From Vibrio sp. 16 (GTDB lineage: Bacteria; Pseudomonadota; Gammaproteobacteria; Enterobacterales; Vibrionaceae), in the NCBI RefSeq assembly GCF_963681195.1, contig NZ_OY808997.1:186001-250000 (forward strand): DNA of 64,000 bases, read 5' to 3'. Under the pieces are notes generated by a model that saw nothing but the letters and a program-made list of their open reading frames with translations, searched no databases and was not told the DNA's origin. Below, one piece after another: positions 46,017-53,773 of the stretch. The first letter of the stretch is position 1; every line of letters begins with the position of its first letter. The translations under genes were made by a program, and so were the position numbers.

Positions 46017-47159
46017 ATGTCAAAACGTGATTTTTACGAAGTATTAGGCGTAAGCCGCGATGCGTCAGAGCGTGATATTAAAAAGGCGTACAAGCGTCTA
46101 GCAATGAAATTCCACCCAGACCGTAATCAGGGTGATGATAGCGCAGCAGATAAGTTTAAAGAAGTAAAAGAAGCGTACGAAATTCTTCTCGATCCGCAAA
46201 AGAAAGCGGCTTATGATCAATACGGTCATGCTGCTTTTGAACAAGGCGGTATGGGTGGCGGCGGCTTCGGTGGTGGCGGCGCTGATTTTGGAGACATCTT
46301 TGGTGATGTGTTCGGTGATATCTTCGGTGGTGGTCGTCGTGGTGGCGGTCAGCAACGTGCTCAGCGTGGTGCAGATCTGCGTTACAACATGGAGTTGACT
46401 CTTGAAGAGGCCGTGCGTGGCGTATCTAAAGAGATCGAAGTCCCAACCTTGGTAGAATGTGATTCATGTGATGGTAGCGGTGCTGAGAAAGGTTCAGCAG
46501 TAGAGACATGTGGTACCTGTCACGGTCACGGCCAAGTTCAAATGCGTCAAGGGTTCTTTGCGGTTCAACAAACCTGTCCTACCTGTCACGGTAAAGGCAA
46601 AATCATCAAGAATCCATGTAAGTCTTGTCATGGCCAAGGTCGCAAGCAGAAAACCAAAACACTTAACGTTAAGATTCCAGCTGGTGTGGATACTGGTGAT
46701 CGCATTCGTCTATCTGGTGAGGGTGAAGCAGGTGAAATGGGCGCGCCAGCGGGCGACCTATATGTACAAGTTCACGTGAAAGAGCACCATATCTTCGAGC
46801 GTGACGGTAACAACTTGTACTGTGAAGTACCAGTAAGCTTTGCTATGGCAGCGCTTGGCGGTGAGGTCGAAGTTCCGACTCTTGATGGCCGCGTAAACTT
46901 GAAAGTACCAACAGAAACGCAAACGGGTCGTATGTTCCGTATGCGTGGTAAAGGTGTCAAAGGCGTTCGTGGCGGTGGTATTGGCGACTTGATCGTTAAA
47001 CTAGTGGTTGAAACTCCGGTTAACCTAAGCTCGCGTCAAAAAGAACTACTTAAAGAGTTTGAAGAGTCTTGCGGCGGTGAAGCGGCGACGAAACACAAGC
47101 CGAAATCTGAAGGATTCTTCAACGGTGTGAAGAAGTTCTTTGATGATTTAACCAGCTAA
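46017..47159 (+). CDS. dnaJ: Co-chaperone DnaJ (Hsp40)
   Basis: A 380-residue type I Hsp40. The start at ATG 46017 ([28 protein letters not shown] in part) is chosen over a TTG at 46002. The J domain carries the HPD motif ([10 protein letters not shown]), then a Gly/Phe-rich region (about 76-115), then four zinc motifs [24 protein letters not shown] and CKSCHGQG, and the substrate-binding C-terminal domains. It probably shares part of the dnaK transcript. Confidence 0.97.
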   Translation: MSKRDFYEVLGVSRDASERDIKKAYKRLAMKFHPDRNQGDDSAADKFKEVKEAYEILLDPQKKAAYDQYGHAAFEQGGMGGGGFGGGGADFGDIFGDVFGDIFGGGRRGGGQQRAQRGADLRYNMELTLEEAVRGVSKEIEVPTLVECDSCDGSGAEKGSAVETCGTCHGHGQVQMRQGFFAVQQTCPTCHGKGKIIKNPCKSCHGQGRKQKTKTLNVKIPAGVDTGDRIRLSGEGEAGEMGAPAGDLYVQVHVKEHHIFERDGNNLYCEVPVSFAMAALGGEVEVPTLDGRVNLKVPTETQTGRMFRMRGKGVKGVRGGGIGDLIVKLVVETPVNLSSRQKELLKEFEESCGGEAATKHKPKSEGFFNGVKKFFDDLTS

Positions 47160-47179
47160 ACGGGTTAGAAGAGTATTTT

Positions 47180-47206
47180 AAAGCCTGCGACTAACGCAGG
47201 CTTTTT
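47180..47206 (+). terminator. Terminator of dnaJ
   Basis: AAAGCCTGCG (47180-47189) pairs with CGCAGGCTTT (47195-47204), followed by T's. Confidence 0.93.
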
Positions 47207-47292
47207 AGTTTTCAGCCAACCGAGTTAGAAGTTAAGTGGCTCAAGGTGGTTGAGAGTCACTCTCTGTCAAACAACGTCAATAAATGGCTAGC

Positions 47293-47730
47293 CTAAATCC
47301 AGCAATCCTCGGGATATTGCGCATTCGTCGCATCAAGCGTCATGTAATCCACACTCTCATCCGTTAAGCATTTGTCTTTTGTTTGTCCGCTCCCTGATTG
47401 TGCCTCGGCTTTAATGACATAAGCCTTGCCAGCTTGACTCGCGATGGAAAAAACATAGCGGCTCGAAGGGGTATCGCACACGCTACAGTTGCTTCCTGAG
47501 ATAATCCCACTCCAGTTGTAGCCACTGTTGTAACTCGACTCCAACTTGAGCTGAATTTTTGAAAGGTCAGCAATGGCTTTCGCTCGATATGACTTGAGTA
47601 CGTAACTTTGATAACTCGGGTAGGCGATCGCTGCCAGTATGGCTACGACAGAGACTGCGATCATTAATTCGATCAATGTCATTCCATTTAGTCGTTTCTT
47701 TCCTACTTTACATCCATTTCTTCGAATCAT
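47293..47730 (-). CDS. pilE: Type IV minor pilin, PilE-like
   Basis: A 145-residue prepilin. A 16-residue basic leader ends in Gly, and the mature protein begins MTLIELMIAVSVVAILAAIAYPSYQ, with the essential Glu at mature position 5. The N-terminal Met replaces the usual Phe, as in several minor pilins. Four Cys in the C-terminal half (NCSVC; KC...DCW) suggest two disulfides. It is divergent from the fimT-pilWXV operon, the same arrangement as V. cholerae VC0857-VC0861 next to dnaJ. Confidence 0.88.
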   Translation of the reverse strand: MIRRNGCKVGKKRLNGMTLIELMIAVSVVAILAAIAYPSYQSYVLKSYRAKAIADLSKIQLKLESSYNSGYNWSGIISGSNCSVCDTPSSRYVFSIASQAGKAYVIKAEAQSGSGQTKDKCLTDESVDYMTLDATNAQYPEDCWI

Positions 47731-47833
47731 TCCGCGTAGTTCCTTATTAGCTGTCTGGCTATTTTTCTTTGGTGTTAGTCTTTGCGCAAGACTGAATACG
47801 GTTACTTACTGTTTTTGCATAGGATTTTGGGAA

Positions 47834-48343
47834 ATGTCTCGCGGCTTTACCTTATTAGAACTCTTGGTCTCTATTGCGGTGCTCGGCACATTGATGGTTT
47901 GGGCGCTGCCGAGTTACAGCGATATGACGGGTACGGTCAAAATGCGAAGGCTGGCCAAAGAGTTAAATGGTTTCGTTCTGATGGCCAAATCAGAGGCCGT
48001 GTTGAGACGTGAAAGACTTTGGGTTCACTTGATTATGTCTGGAGCATCAGACAGCAATGGAGATTGGCGCTTAGAACTGACCAATAGCGATGTCAATGGT
48101 GCAGGCGACGTCTATTCGGCGTTGTCTGGTGTCCCGTTTGAGGGAGTCACGCTTTCAACAACATACACCTCTAATCAAATCAGTTTCGATGAGACTCATG
48201 GGCGACCAAAAGCTGGACGTTTTACTTTTCACCCCAAGAGCAGCCCATCATCAGCACTGGACTTACGTACTTACCATCGCAGCGCCATTGTTCGCGTTTG
48301 TTCTCCTAGTGCCAATACCTACTTAAGTTATGAGAAGTGTTGA
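47834..48343 (+). CDS. fimT: Type IV minor pilin FimT/GspH family
   Basis: A 169-residue prepilin. The start at ATG 47834 (MSRGFTLLELLVSIAVLG) has GGGAAATG-like purines before it; the longer frame from 47639 overlaps the divergent gene. The leader is only four residues, cleaved at Gly4|Phe5, with Glu at mature position 5. The rest is a GspH/FimT beta domain with a C-terminal Cys pair (VCSPSANTYLSYEKC). In competent species FimT-type minor pilins help bind DNA; that role is inferred. Confidence 0.88.
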   Translation: MSRGFTLLELLVSIAVLGTLMVWALPSYSDMTGTVKMRRLAKELNGFVLMAKSEAVLRRERLWVHLIMSGASDSNGDWRLELTNSDVNGAGDVYSALSGVPFEGVTLSTTYTSNQISFDETHGRPKAGRFTFHPKSSPSSALDLRTYHRSAIVRVCSPSANTYLSYEKC

Positions 48344-48344
48344 T

Positions 48345-48980
48345 ATGAAGTTGTCGAAGGAGAGAGGGGCGAGTCTTATTGAGTTTATGGTTGCTGCGAC
48401 CATCGGTGTTTTCGCGTTGGGCATCATAGGTTCGATGTTTTTAAGCGGCTACAAAACGGCGACTAAGCGAACGCAAGAGCTCACTTTATTACAGTCAACC
48501 AATAGCGTACTGCAGATGATGAAATTGGACATGCATCGTGCTGGGTACAATGGCGTCTCCCCAAACTTGGTCAAGCTATCTGGCGCGGATCATACTTTTT
48601 ACGTTGAAAATTCGGCCACAACGGGACTGCTCGCTTATGCGTATGTTGCCGAAGTCTCAGGTGCTTCTTATACCTACTCAAATGTCGTGTATGAGCAGAC
48701 CTCTGGCGCAAATGATGTATTGCGCATATGTGAAAAAAAACAATCGACGGTGATGTCAGTGTTGGATGCTCAAGACTTTCCTGGAAGAGTGGGCTACAAC
48801 TGCAACACCCTATTTCATAAAGATCGCATTAAGGTTGATGGATTTAATCTCACTTTAGTTGAGTTACCGGGAAGCAATATTTCGTCAGCAATGGTGACCG
48901 TAGAGCTTCAAACCTCACTAAAGAATGCGCCAACTTATACCAAGTCACTCTCGTTTACGACAAAACAAAGGAACTGGTGA
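48345..48980 (+). CDS. pilW: Type IV minor pilin PilW
   Basis: A 211-residue prepilin starting two bases after fimT. The leader is cleaved at Gly8|Ala9 (ERGASLIEFMVAATIGVFALG), with the conserved Glu at mature position 5. The C-terminal part is beta-rich, with Cys in RICEKK and YNCNT. GAGAAG lies upstream of ATG 48345; an overlapping start at 48330 is possible. PilW helps prime pilus assembly with PilV and PilX. Confidence 0.88.
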   Translation: MKLSKERGASLIEFMVAATIGVFALGIIGSMFLSGYKTATKRTQELTLLQSTNSVLQMMKLDMHRAGYNGVSPNLVKLSGADHTFYVENSATTGLLAYAYVAEVSGASYTYSNVVYEQTSGANDVLRICEKKQSTVMSVLDAQDFPGRVGYNCNTLFHKDRIKVDGFNLTLVELPGSNISSAMVTVELQTSLKNAPTYTKSLSFTTKQRNW

Positions 48981-48981
48981 T

Positions 48982-50307
48982 ATGCAGAAAGATCGAGGTT
49001 TAGCGACGCTTCTTATTACTAGTTTGCTGTTAGTTGCCTCACTACTTGTGGTTTTAGGGAGCTACAAAGGACTGTTTTACCAAGTGAAGCGTGCACAAAA
49101 TGAAGTTCAAGCGCGCAAAGATCACTGGGCGGCAGAGGGAGGGTTGGAGTGTGTTTATACCAAAGCAAAACAGTTGAATGCTGTTCCTGCCTCCGTTTCC
49201 GATTGCAAAAATCTATTGAATTTAGATTCTCTTAATATTGTTGGCGGCACCCCAAATGTCATTCATTCCAAGAGTGGTTATATCACCTTAAAAAAAGCTT
49301 TTGTTTCACCGATTGTTTCCAGTACAGGAGCCATTCGCTCAAAGTCTGATTTAGTTATCAATGGTGCCTACACATCTTCCCCAGACCCAGGTAAAAGCTT
49401 GGGTTCAAATCTTTGGGAGTGTACCTCTGTACGATACTTTAATTATTTTCATGCAAAAACCGGATATAACACTTTCCACCCCTTTGAGACAATCAAGCCC
49501 TATGCGACTTTTCCTGACAGCATTAATCCAAATTTCCAAAAATGCTCGCCAGCTAATCACTCATGGTCGGTATTGGACTTAGCAGATACGGCGGAAGACT
49601 TTAAGAAAGATACCGATATGGACCCATTTCGAGACGTGTTTAACGTCCCAAGAGCCGAGTGGTTTCCATTAATGTCAGATAAAAGCCTTTTCGGCTATGT
49701 GCCCTATACATTGAATGGCGAAACGTTAACAAAAGTGGAAGACCTGGGCTCCCCAACCTTTAATACTCAATGTGCGGAAGAGATTAAAAAGAATATCGAG
49801 CAGGGCAAAGACACTATTTGGGTGTACGGTGGGTGTGAAATTAATGATGCAGACTTCGACATAATCAGCACGGCAATTGACACCCATTTGAGTAGCGGAA
49901 TCATACTAGTGATTCATAACGGTATATTGTCCGTTACAGGCTCTCAAGCATTTAAGGGAATGTTATACCATTTTGTTTCCGATGAGTTTACCGACAGCAG
50001 CGGTCAAGTGTTGGACTTTAGCGATTGGCCTCTCACCGAAAATGACACGAGTGCCGGAGGAGGAAGTAGTGTTTTAGAAGGGGTGATTTCAGCTTTGGGG
50101 TCGACGGTAATAATGCCCAAAGAGAAAATTGGCTACTTCCAAAACGGAGCCTTTAATCCAAGTGGTGGCTATGTGATGGATGCGCCTGGGACTTATGCTT
50201 TGTTCAATGCATCCCTTAACTTTACTTTCAATCGAGATGTTATAGAGGGGCCGTCAAAAAAATTCAAAGTGGTGAAATGGTACAGAGGATCATGGCATGA
50301 TTTGTAA
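48982..50307 (+). CDS. pilX: PilX-like large minor pilin
   Basis: A 441-residue protein, large for this class. The N-terminus MQKDRGLATLLITSLLLVASLLVVLG has the Gly cleavage site but no Glu at mature position 5, as in GspK/PilX tip pilins. The remainder (60-441) is a beta-rich exported domain with several Cys and no family match I can name. It begins one base after the pilW stop and overlaps pilV by 11 bases, so all are in one operon. It probably sits at the pilus tip. Confidence 0.8.
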   Translation: MQKDRGLATLLITSLLLVASLLVVLGSYKGLFYQVKRAQNEVQARKDHWAAEGGLECVYTKAKQLNAVPASVSDCKNLLNLDSLNIVGGTPNVIHSKSGYITLKKAFVSPIVSSTGAIRSKSDLVINGAYTSSPDPGKSLGSNLWECTSVRYFNYFHAKTGYNTFHPFETIKPYATFPDSINPNFQKCSPANHSWSVLDLADTAEDFKKDTDMDPFRDVFNVPRAEWFPLMSDKSLFGYVPYTLNGETLTKVEDLGSPTFNTQCAEEIKKNIEQGKDTIWVYGGCEINDADFDIISTAIDTHLSSGIILVIHNGILSVTGSQAFKGMLYHFVSDEFTDSSGQVLDFSDWPLTENDTSAGGGSSVLEGVISALGSTVIMPKEKIGYFQNGAFNPSGGYVMDAPGTYALFNASLNFTFNRDVIEGPSKKFKVVKWYRGSWHDL

Positions 50308-50728
50308 GCAGCGGGGCGCCAGTTTAATCGAAGTGTTGATCGCTTTTGTATTGATAGGGGTAGGAGCGATGGGGCTCATCAAGTTGCAGGCAGTGGCTGA
50401 GTCCAAAGCCGATTTTGCAGAGCTGAGCCTTGAAGCGCTTTATCTTGCAGAAAACAAACTTGAGTCTTTTACGCGCAGGGGGATCTCTTCTGCTTCTGGG
50501 TCATACCGTTACTCTGATATAGCAGATGATAGCTGCGTGAGTTCAAGTTTATGCTCTACGAAAGCCTCCGGATTTATAACCCAATGTGACGTCTCCCCTT
50601 TTGCCAGCTTGAGTAACGCGCTGAGTGTAGTGACCGTTGAAGTGTGCTGGTGGGACCGATTCGGTGACAAACAATCCGTGACGTTAAAGAGTGCAATCTC
50701 ACAATATAGCGAGTTCGACAGTAACTAG
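50297..50728 (+). CDS. pilV: Type IV minor pilin PilV
   Basis: A 143-residue prepilin, MICKQRGASLIEVLIAFVLIGVGAMGLIKLQ, cleaved at Gly7|Ala8 with Glu at mature position 5. The motif ALYLAENKLESFTRRG near residue 50 is typical of PilV. Four Cys occur in the C-terminal half. It is the last gene of the fimT-pilW-pilX-pilV operon. Confidence 0.88.
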   Translation: MICKQRGASLIEVLIAFVLIGVGAMGLIKLQAVAESKADFAELSLEALYLAENKLESFTRRGISSASGSYRYSDIADDSCVSSSLCSTKASGFITQCDVSPFASLSNALSVVTVEVCWWDRFGDKQSVTLKSAISQYSEFDSN

Positions 50729-50999
50729 TTGTATATCTAGACGGTGTTGTGATTTTTTACTAACAAGCGTGCGTTATATTTTTCAAAATAGTATTTAAAT
50801 TGTTTCATAACCTGATCGGGTTGTGTTCTTATTTTGTTGCACGTTAATGGTGTTTTTGCAAAATATGTCTCCATATATGGAAAAAACTCTAGAACCTTGT
50901 GCTTTTTATGAGCCTATTTAATAGAATGTGTGGTGAATCATAGGCTGAAAAAAGAATAACCAGAAGCCTGAGGCAACAACATCACACTATGGAGTTACC
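50729..50999 (+). promoter_or_regulatory. AT-rich abgT leader with a TCCATATATGGA palindrome
   Basis: No gene and no clear terminator for the pilin operon are seen. A perfect 12-base palindrome, TCCATATATGGA, lies at 50870-50881, about 120 bases before the abgT start, and could be an operator. Confidence 0.35.
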
Positions 51000-52559
51000 A
51001 TGAGTAACCAAGCTGTAAATCAAGCGCCATCCAATAAGCCGAGTGGTATGGATCGCTTTTTAAACTTTATTGAACGCGCAGGTAATAAGATCCCAGATCC
51101 TGCAATTTTGTTTTTCTGGGCTCTTGTTATTACTTGGGCGGCGTCTGCTCTCCTTTCAAACGTTTCGTTTGATCTGCTAAACCCTCGCACAGGTGAAGCG
51201 CTTGCAATCAACAACCTTTTAACTGGCGAATCTCTAGCAAGCTTCCTAGCGAATATGGTGACTACGTTCACCGGCTTTGCACCTTTAGGTATCGTTCTAG
51301 TTGCGATGCTAGGTGTGGGCGTTGCTGATTCTTCAGGCTTTATTACTACAGGCCTTAAGAAGATGCTGAACTTCACGCCAGCTAAGCTGCTTACGCCAAT
51401 GCTAATTCTTGTCGCAATCGTATCGCACACCGCAGCAGATGCGGGTTACGTATTGGTTATTCCTCTTGGTGGTATCATTTTCCACGCGGCAGGTCGTCAC
51501 CCTCTAGCGGGTATCGCAGCGGCGTTTGCGGGTGTATCAGGTGGTTTCTCTGCAAACTTCATCCCTTCAGGTATCGACCCTCTACTAGCTGGCTTTACGC
51601 AAACAGCGGCGCAGGTTCTGGATCCTGAGTACGTGGTTAACCCTCTAGCGAACATCTTCTTTACGGGTCTATCTTCAGTCATCATCGTTGCTATCGGTTG
51701 GTACGTCACTGAGAAAATTATCGAGCCACGTTTAGCGAACACGCCAATCGATGAAGACGCAGAAAAAGCGCCTGATCTTGGCTCTTTCACTGAACTAGAA
51801 TCGAAAGCATTCCGTTACGCGGGTTGGGCGATGATGGCAGGTATTGCTGTTTTGATCGCAGCAATCATCCCTGAAAACTCAGCACTACGTTCTCCGGAAG
51901 GCGAAATTACAGCGTTCTCAGCACCGCTAATGAAGTCAATCGTTCCATTGATCTTCATTCTATTTATCATCCCAGGTTACGTTTACGGTAAAGTTTCGGG
52001 CACATTCAAAACAAGCAACGACATCATCAAGGCCATGTCTGACACCATGTCGACGATGGGGGCTTACATCGTAATGTCGTTCTTCTGTGCTCAGTTCCTT
52101 TCTGCGTTTGCACAATCAAACATTGGTACCATGCTAGCGCTATACGGTGCGGAAGGTCTGAAAGCGATGAACTTACCGGGTGAAGCGACCATCATTGGTA
52201 TGATTCTTCTAACGGCTTCTGTAAACCTGCTAATTGGTTCTGCATCAGCGAAGTGGGCACTTATCGGTCCAATCCTAGTTCCTATGCTAATGGCTGTAGG
52301 CATTTCTCCAGAACTGTCTCAAGCGGCATACCGTGTGGGTGACTCTGTATCAAACATCATTTCACCTCTGATGGTCTTCTTCCCTCTAGTGGTTGTTTAC
52401 TGTCAGCGTTACGTGAAGTCGACGGGTATCGGTACTTTGGCGTCACTGATGATGCCATTCTCAATTGCAATGCTTATTGGCTGGTCTATCTTCCTAGTAG
52501 CATATTGGGCACTGGGTATTCCACTAGGTATCCAAGCGCCATACACTTACACTATGTAA
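51000..52559 (+). CDS. abgT: AbgT-family transporter
   Basis: A 519-residue inner-membrane protein of the AbgT family. Members import p-aminobenzoyl-glutamate (a folate breakdown product) or export sulfonamides. It has about 11-13 hydrophobic segments. Recognisable blocks are NKIPDPAILFFWALVITW, AVSHTAADAGYVLVIPL-type, FSANFIPSGIDPLLAGFTQTAAQ, and YRVGDSVSNIISPLMVFFPLVVVYCQRY near the end. Codon use is highly biased, so it may be well expressed. An M20 amidohydrolase lies far away in the window, so there is no abgAB operon here. Confidence 0.92.
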   Translation: MSNQAVNQAPSNKPSGMDRFLNFIERAGNKIPDPAILFFWALVITWAASALLSNVSFDLLNPRTGEALAINNLLTGESLASFLANMVTTFTGFAPLGIVLVAMLGVGVADSSGFITTGLKKMLNFTPAKLLTPMLILVAIVSHTAADAGYVLVIPLGGIIFHAAGRHPLAGIAAAFAGVSGGFSANFIPSGIDPLLAGFTQTAAQVLDPEYVVNPLANIFFTGLSSVIIVAIGWYVTEKIIEPRLANTPIDEDAEKAPDLGSFTELESKAFRYAGWAMMAGIAVLIAAIIPENSALRSPEGEITAFSAPLMKSIVPLIFILFIIPGYVYGKVSGTFKTSNDIIKAMSDTMSTMGAYIVMSFFCAQFLSAFAQSNIGTMLALYGAEGLKAMNLPGEATIIGMILLTASVNLLIGSASAKWALIGPILVPMLMAVGISPELSQAAYRVGDSVSNIISPLMVFFPLVVVYCQRYVKSTGIGTLASLMMPFSIAMLIGWSIFLVAYWALGIPLGIQAPYTYTM

Positions 52560-52584
52560 ATACCGTCATATTTGGCGCTGTAGC

Positions 52585-52681
52585 GTTGTTAACTGCGCAA
52601 GTTCCCCGGAGCGCCGGCCGCCCTAATCACATAGAGCCTCTATGCTCATAGGGCTGAACTTGCTTGTTGCCTAGCAACAAC
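52585..52681. repeat. Nested palindromic intergenic element
   Basis: A 97-base unit downstream of abgT. Successive arms pair: GTTGTT with AACAAC, GCAAGTTC (52597-52604) with GAACTTGC (52656-52663), GCCCTA (52620-52625) with TAGGGC (52649-52654), and CATAGAG with CTCTATG at the tip. It looks like a dispersed Vibrio intergenic repeat, but only one copy occurs in this window. Confidence 0.6.
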
Positions 52682-52712
52682 ACCAACTATTTAGGTATTG
52701 GTAATTCGAAAG

Positions 52713-52739
52713 CGCTGGTCGAGAGGCCAGCGTTTTTTT
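52713..52739 (+). terminator. Terminator of abgT
   Basis: CGCTGGTC, loop GAGA, GGCCAGCG, then seven T's. Nearly identical in sequence to the purL terminator at 59582. Confidence 0.93.
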
Positions 52740-52833
52740 GTTTGTATTTTCGCCCATTCAGTGCGCTTTTACTCTTGGTGGGTTAAGGGTAAAATCGTGG
52801 CCCACAGCATTTATGCTAGATTTTGGAGCCCCA

Positions 52834-53376
52834 GTGTCAGATTCCCAGTTTACCCCTCAAGACGAACAATATATGCGCCGCGCAATGGAACTTGCAGCAC
52901 ATGCGGAAACTGAAGGTGAAGTCCCGGTCGGTGCCGTGCTTGTGAAAGATGGTGAAATCATCGCAGAGGGCTGGAACCAGTCTATTGGTTGTCATGATGC
53001 CACCGCGCATGCCGAAATGCAGACCATCAGAAAAGCGGGTCAAGTACTTGAGAACTATCGATTGCTGGATACCACCCTTTACGTAACGCTTGAGCCTTGT
53101 CCTATGTGTGCGGGCGCGTTGTTGCACAGTCGTGTCAAGCGTGTTGTGTTTGGCGCACCAGATTTGAAGGCTGGCGCTGCAGGAACGGTATTAAACCTTT
53201 TTGAACATCAAGCGGCTTATCACTATGCAGATGTAGAGCAGGGGCTTTTGGAGGAGGAATGCCGAGTACAACTTCAGTCCTTTTTCAAACGTCGTCGCAA
53301 GGAGAAAAAGACAGAGCGTAAAGCAACACGTGCTCAGCAGGTGAATGAAGCGAAGAAGGGACGAAAGAAATCATAA
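52834..53376 (+). CDS. tadA: tRNA-specific adenosine deaminase TadA
   Basis: A 180-residue zinc enzyme converting adenosine 34 to inosine in tRNA-Arg. It should start at GTG 52834 (SDSQFTPQDEQYMRRAMEL follows), because TTGGAG lies 5 bases before it and this matches the E. coli N-terminus; a start at 52738 would add an improbable leader. The zinc site is TAHAEMQTI (His, Glu) and PCPMCAGALLHSR (two Cys). The C-terminus is an unusually long Lys/Arg-rich tail (about 155-180) that may aid tRNA binding. Confidence 0.95.
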   Translation: MSDSQFTPQDEQYMRRAMELAAHAETEGEVPVGAVLVKDGEIIAEGWNQSIGCHDATAHAEMQTIRKAGQVLENYRLLDTTLYVTLEPCPMCAGALLHSRVKRVVFGAPDLKAGAAGTVLNLFEHQAAYHYADVEQGLLEEECRVQLQSFFKRRRKEKKTERKATRAQQVNEAKKGRKKS

Positions 53377-53387
53377 TAGTCGTTTTA

Positions 53388-53417
53388 AGCAAACATCTTA
53401 TCGACAAGATGTTTGCT
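53388..53417. terminator. Hairpin between tadA and the convergent small gene
   Basis: AGCAAACATCTT (53388-53399) pairs perfectly with AAGATGTTTGCT (53406-53417). It lies 11 bases after the tadA stop and just beyond the end of the small minus-strand gene. Confidence 0.75.
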
Positions 53418-53425
53418 CCTTGGTG

Positions 53426-53563
53426 TTACGCTGCACAGATGAGTTGCATGAATGCTCGGTGACGTGCGATCACCTTTTTCTTGTTATTGCTAAGCAAGCG
53501 TTTACGGCGGTTAGCAGCAACGGTTTTGTTAAGGCGTTTTGACTGTAGTTTACGTCTAGTCAT
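53426..53563 (-). CDS. Very basic 45-residue protein of unknown function
   Basis: I do not recognise this protein. It begins MTRRKLQSKRLNKTVAANRR at ATG 53563 behind a strong ribosome-binding site (GAGGAGG, 7 bases upstream), which marks it as a real gene. It has 15 Lys/Arg in 45 residues and no Asp or Glu. The composition is like that of small ribosomal or nucleic-acid-binding proteins such as L34, but the sequence does not match L34, RMF, Sra or ArfA as I know them. It is convergent with tadA. Binding to RNA or the ribosome is inference only. Confidence 0.7.
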   Translation of the reverse strand: MTRRKLQSKRLNKTVAANRRKRLLSNNKKKVIARHRAFMQLICAA

Positions 53564-53728
53564 AGAACAACCTCCTCTATGAGTGAATACAATATTACTG
53601 ACATTCATTGATGAATGTTCATGATTATCTGATCGTATCGGTTTTATACTCGCCAATTGTTACCATTTTAAGAAACTTCGCAAGTGATCGAGCACACGAT
53701 ATTATGTATGGGTTGCAGTGGAGGATTT

Positions 53729-53764
53729 CAAGTGCGCAATCTTTGTTCAAAAATTGCGCGCTTG
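53729..53764. repeat. Inverted repeat next to the mltF stop codon
   Basis: CAAGTGCGCAAT (53729-53740) pairs with ATTGCGCGCTTG (53753-53764), 11 of 12 plus one G-T. It follows mltF on the minus strand with no T-run, so it may stabilise the mRNA end or act with Rho. Confidence 0.55.
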
Positions 53765-53773
53765 AGGGTGAAG

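Noticed and set aside
47639..47833. N-terminal extension of fimT from 47639
   Set aside because: It would overlap the divergent pilin gene and lacks a prepilin leader; the start at 47834 gives the expected short leader.
52585..52681. Integron attC site or tRNA-like element after abgT
   Set aside because: The arms do not fit the core-site pattern of Vibrio attC repeats flanking cassettes, there is no integrase nearby, and no tRNA cloverleaf can be drawn.
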